Assembly (NCBI GenBank): GCA_900549415.1
Contig: URNX01000065.1
Span: 1-14,570 of the forward strand
Origin: an uncultured bacterium
GTDB taxonomy: Bacteria > Verrucomicrobiota > Lentisphaeria > Victivallales > UBA1829
Direction: 5' to 3'
Length of the DNA: 14,570 nt
A program made the translations under genes and the position numbers. This document shows positions 12,672 to 14,570 of this stretch, one piece after another. The notes under the pieces are model-generated. The model did no database searches. It was given only the letters and a program-made list of their open reading frames with translations, and was not told where the DNA came from. Each line of letters begins with the position of its first letter. The stretch's first letter is position 1.

Positions 12672-13846
12672 AGATTGCAGTTGTTTCCGGGCTGAGACGC
12701 AGGGAAGGAGGTCTCGGCGAATTCTTCCTGCTCCGCGCGATCCACGAAGCGGCATATCTGGATGCCGATACGTTCATCGTGACCGGCGGTCTCTGTGCTT
12801 CTCCCTCGGAAAAACTGGATTTCATTGATATTCTGAATGCGTCGATCAAACGGCGCAAGCTTTCAATCCGCGTTCTCTGGATGCGGGGCGAAAACGATCC
12901 GGCGGATTTCTATCGGATTCTGCCGGATCCCGCAAACGAAACGCTGGACGGTCTGTCCGTTTCCGCGTTTCTCTCTCTTCTCGGCGATCTGCCGGAAATG
13001 ACCGCGCCGGAATACCGGTTCCTGACCGCGGAGCTGAATCACGGCCGGATTGAAAACAGACACATTCATTCACTTGCCGTTCCTTCCGAATGGCGAAACC
13101 GTCTCACGGATTTTCACCTTCACACGAACCTTGCCTACTGTTCGGAAAACATGACGATTCCCTCCGCCCTGCGCCTTGCGAAGGCGGCTGGAATCCGCAA
13201 ACTCAACTTTGCGGAACACTCCGGACAGCTCTATTTCATGAATGATGATTACTGGGCCGGACGCTACACGATGCGCACGCGCGGCACTCCGGAGGGGGCG
13301 CCTGTGCAGAACCGCATGCCGATGTACCGCGATCTCATCGCACAGCATTGCGACGGCTCATTTTCCTATGGTTTCGAGGTTGACATAGACCCGGAAGGAG
13401 TTCCCGCGCTTCTGCCGGAAGACGCCGCGTTTGCGCAGGTTAGGGTCGGTTCCGTGCATCACCTTTTCCGGAAAGACGACGTTGCCGCATTGAAGCGGGA
13501 GTTTCTCGAGAAAGTGGAAGCTCTCCTGCGTTCCGGCGTTCAGATTCTGGCGCATCCGTATCGTATTTTCACGAAAGGCTGCGGCATGACGGAGCCGGAG
13601 GATTTGTATCTCCCCACGGTTGAGCTCCTGAAACGTTACAATGTTGCGGCGGAGATCAACTGTCATGCGGGATACCGTCCGAATCCGGAGTTTTTTGCGC
13701 TCTGCCTGAAACACGGAGTGAAGCTTTCGCTCGGTACGGATTCGCACAATCTTTATGAAGTCGGCTTCATCATGCCGCACCTCCGCATCCTCAAAGCCGT
13801 CGGCGCTTACGGCAGGCTCGACGAAGTCCTGCTGGGAATGGACTGA
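12668..13846 (+). CDS. PHP-family hydrolase with degenerate metallophosphoesterase-like N-terminus
   Basis: A 392-aa, two-part protein. Residues 148-360 form a PHP (polymerase and histidinol phosphatase) metal-dependent domain: HxH at His150/His152 (DFHLHT), Glu183-His184 (FAEHSG), Glu237 (GFEVDI), His264-His265 (GSVHHL), His296 (LAHPYR), and Asp358/His360 (GTDSHN). The metal-site set looks complete, so phosphoesterase activity is likely; the substrate is unknown. Residues 1-about 120 resemble a calcineurin-like phosphoesterase in layout (MKIAVVSGLR for the usual ISDLH strand, FIVTGGL for TGDL, MRGEND for GNHD), but each expected metal ligand is replaced. The start overlaps dapA by 4 bases. 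Histidinol phosphatase is the best-known relative, but no his gene is nearby and the N-terminal part is not typical. Confidence 0.8.
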   Translation: MKIAVVSGLRRREGGLGEFFLLRAIHEAAYLDADTFIVTGGLCASPSEKLDFIDILNASIKRRKLSIRVLWMRGENDPADFYRILPDPANETLDGLSVSAFLSLLGDLPEMTAPEYRFLTAELNHGRIENRHIHSLAVPSEWRNRLTDFHLHTNLAYCSENMTIPSALRLAKAAGIRKLNFAEHSGQLYFMNDDYWAGRYTMRTRGTPEGAPVQNRMPMYRDLIAQHCDGSFSYGFEVDIDPEGVPALLPEDAAFAQVRVGSVHHLFRKDDVAALKREFLEKVEALLRSGVQILAHPYRIFTKGCGMTEPEDLYLPTVELLKRYNVAAEINCHAGYRPNPEFFALCLKHGVKLSLGTDSHNLYEVGFIMPHLRILKAVGAYGRLDEVLLGMD

Positions 13847-13853
13847 TTTTTAT

Positions 13854-14509
13854 ATGAAGCATCGGGAATATATGCAATTGGGGTTCCCTAAATTGAGAGA
13901 TGTTTCAGGGCGTTCAACCATTGCAGATCTTTATCCGAATAAAACTCAGCGGACTGGAATATATTTACTGGCTTTCCCAGAAGGGGACTATTATGCGGGG
14001 CAATCTGTTGATGTTGTTCGCCGGTTCGCAGAGCATTTGAAAACAAAAGGTGCTATTAGCGGTTTTTCTTTCATGCCTGTAAGGGAAAGTGAACTTGATG
14101 AGGTCGAAAGATTCTGTGTAAACAGTCTGCAGCACAGGTGCAGACTCAGAAATATTGAGTTAGTTGCTTCTCCTCAAGTCGAAACAGATTTCGATACGGT
14201 CATTGCACGGGATGTTCAGGAAAACTGGTTGAAAACAGGTTTGCTTAGACCCGTGCATTACAAGCGTAATTCCGATAAAGTTTTATGGAACGAGTTGCAG
14301 GCGCGGTATCATGACCGGGCAGCTAAGCTGTTGACCGATTCTTGTTTCTGCCAGTATGCGTTGCCTGTGATGCGTAAATATATGCTCTATGGAATTCCAG
14401 AACCATTTATGACGGAATTATCTTTCTGGAGTTGTTCCTGTGTTCCTAAATCCACTAGGGAGATTGTAATATTCTCCAGGATTAATTTGCGGACATGTGA
14501 AGTCTTTTC
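13854..14509 (+). CDS. GIY-YIG nuclease-domain protein, truncated at contig end
   Basis: An open frame of 218 complete codons reaches the adapter sequence without a stop, so the C-terminus is missing. The GIY-YIG endonuclease core is clear: GIYLL (35-39), YYAGQS (46-51, with YAG in place of YIG), Arg57 and His61 in RRFAEH, and a candidate metal-binding Glu at 83 or 85 in ELDEVERF. These enzymes cut DNA with one metal ion and occur in homing endonucleases, restriction enzymes, UvrC and mobile elements. The downstream ~130 residues contain several cysteines (about 175-200) and match nothing I recognise. Base composition differs from the operon: 24/60 G+C at 13921-13980 against 40/60 in dapA. 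There is no good ribosome binding site before ATG 13854; ATG 13872 (Met7), with CGGGA upstream, is an alternative. Acquired DNA is likely. Confidence 0.75.
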
Positions 14510-14570
14510 AGATCGGAAGAGCACACGTCTGAACTCCAGTCACGTTTCGGAATCTCGTATGCCGTCTTCT
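14510..14570 (+). other. Illumina TruSeq adapter sequence (assembly artefact)
   Basis: From 14510 the sequence matches the TruSeq indexed adapter: AGATCGGAAGAGC, then ACACGTCTGAACTCCAGTCAC, then an 8-base index region GTTTCGGA (as in TruSeq index 21), then ATCTCGTATGCCGTCTTCT. The first A may be the ligation A-tail or genomic. This is not part of the organism. In frame with the GIY-YIG gene it adds the well-known spurious peptide RKSTRLNSSH. Any gene model reaching the contig edge here is chimeric. Confidence 0.98.

Noticed and set aside
11751..12755. A 334-codon minus-strand open frame opposite dapA
   Set aside because: dapA has all catalytic residues and a ribosome binding site; the antisense frame carries no domain signature.

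Overview
The window is bacterial chromosome in a moderately GC-rich background (a 60-base sample in dapA is 40/60 G+C). It carries housekeeping genes (gyrA, folP, dapF, dapA, a sirtuin, an rRNA-type methyltransferase) plus pilin-type genes of the Tad/Flp class. Lysine/diaminopimelate synthesis, Tad-type prepilins and sigma70-like promoters (TTGCGG/TTGCGT -35 boxes with TATAGT/TATAAG -10 boxes) suggest a bacterium with a diderm-type lifestyle. I lean to the PVC group (Lentisphaerota/Victivallales-like), but this is familiarity with such contigs and nothing here proves it. Illumina TruSeq adapter at the right end shows the contig came from short-read assembly.

Layout. Positions 1-200 hold a bidirectional terminator, then a near-consensus extended -10 promoter followed at once by a hairpin with a U-tract, which could be a ~65-nt small RNA. 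Everything from 199 to 9358 is on the minus strand. Read in the direction of transcription from a promoter at 9410-9382, the genes are: a 57-aa Flp-like small prepilin, a Flp pilin, a TadE-like and a TadG-like protein, a DUF2157 multi-pass membrane protein, a GDYXXLXY-domain protein, and a Sir2-type deacetylase. Spacing is tight, with two ATGA overlaps. gyrA then has its own promoter (3871-3843) and a strong terminator, and folP begins 12 bases past the U-tract of that terminator.

From a divergent promoter at 9462-9489 a plus-strand operon runs right: a membrane-anchored TPR/YfgM-like protein, a TrmH/SpoU-family RNA 2'-O-methyltransferase, dapF, dapA, and a PHP-family hydrolase whose N-terminal part looks like a metallophosphoesterase domain that has lost its metal ligands. 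The first five genes touch or overlap except for 28 bp before dapA. A visibly more AT-rich GIY-YIG nuclease-domain gene follows 7 bp later and runs into the adapter at 14510, so its C-terminus is unknown.

How the genes work together. DapA and DapF supply the diaminopimelate/lysine pathway. FolP supplies folate. GyrA is the DNA-cleaving gyrase subunit. The four pilin-class proteins are the secreted or structural side of a Tad-like pilus whose ATPase, secretin and prepilin peptidase are not in this window. I found no CRISPR array, insertion sequence, tRNA or rRNA. The least ordinary elements are the putative sRNA, the 57-aa prepilin, the PHP fusion and the GIY-YIG gene at the edge.
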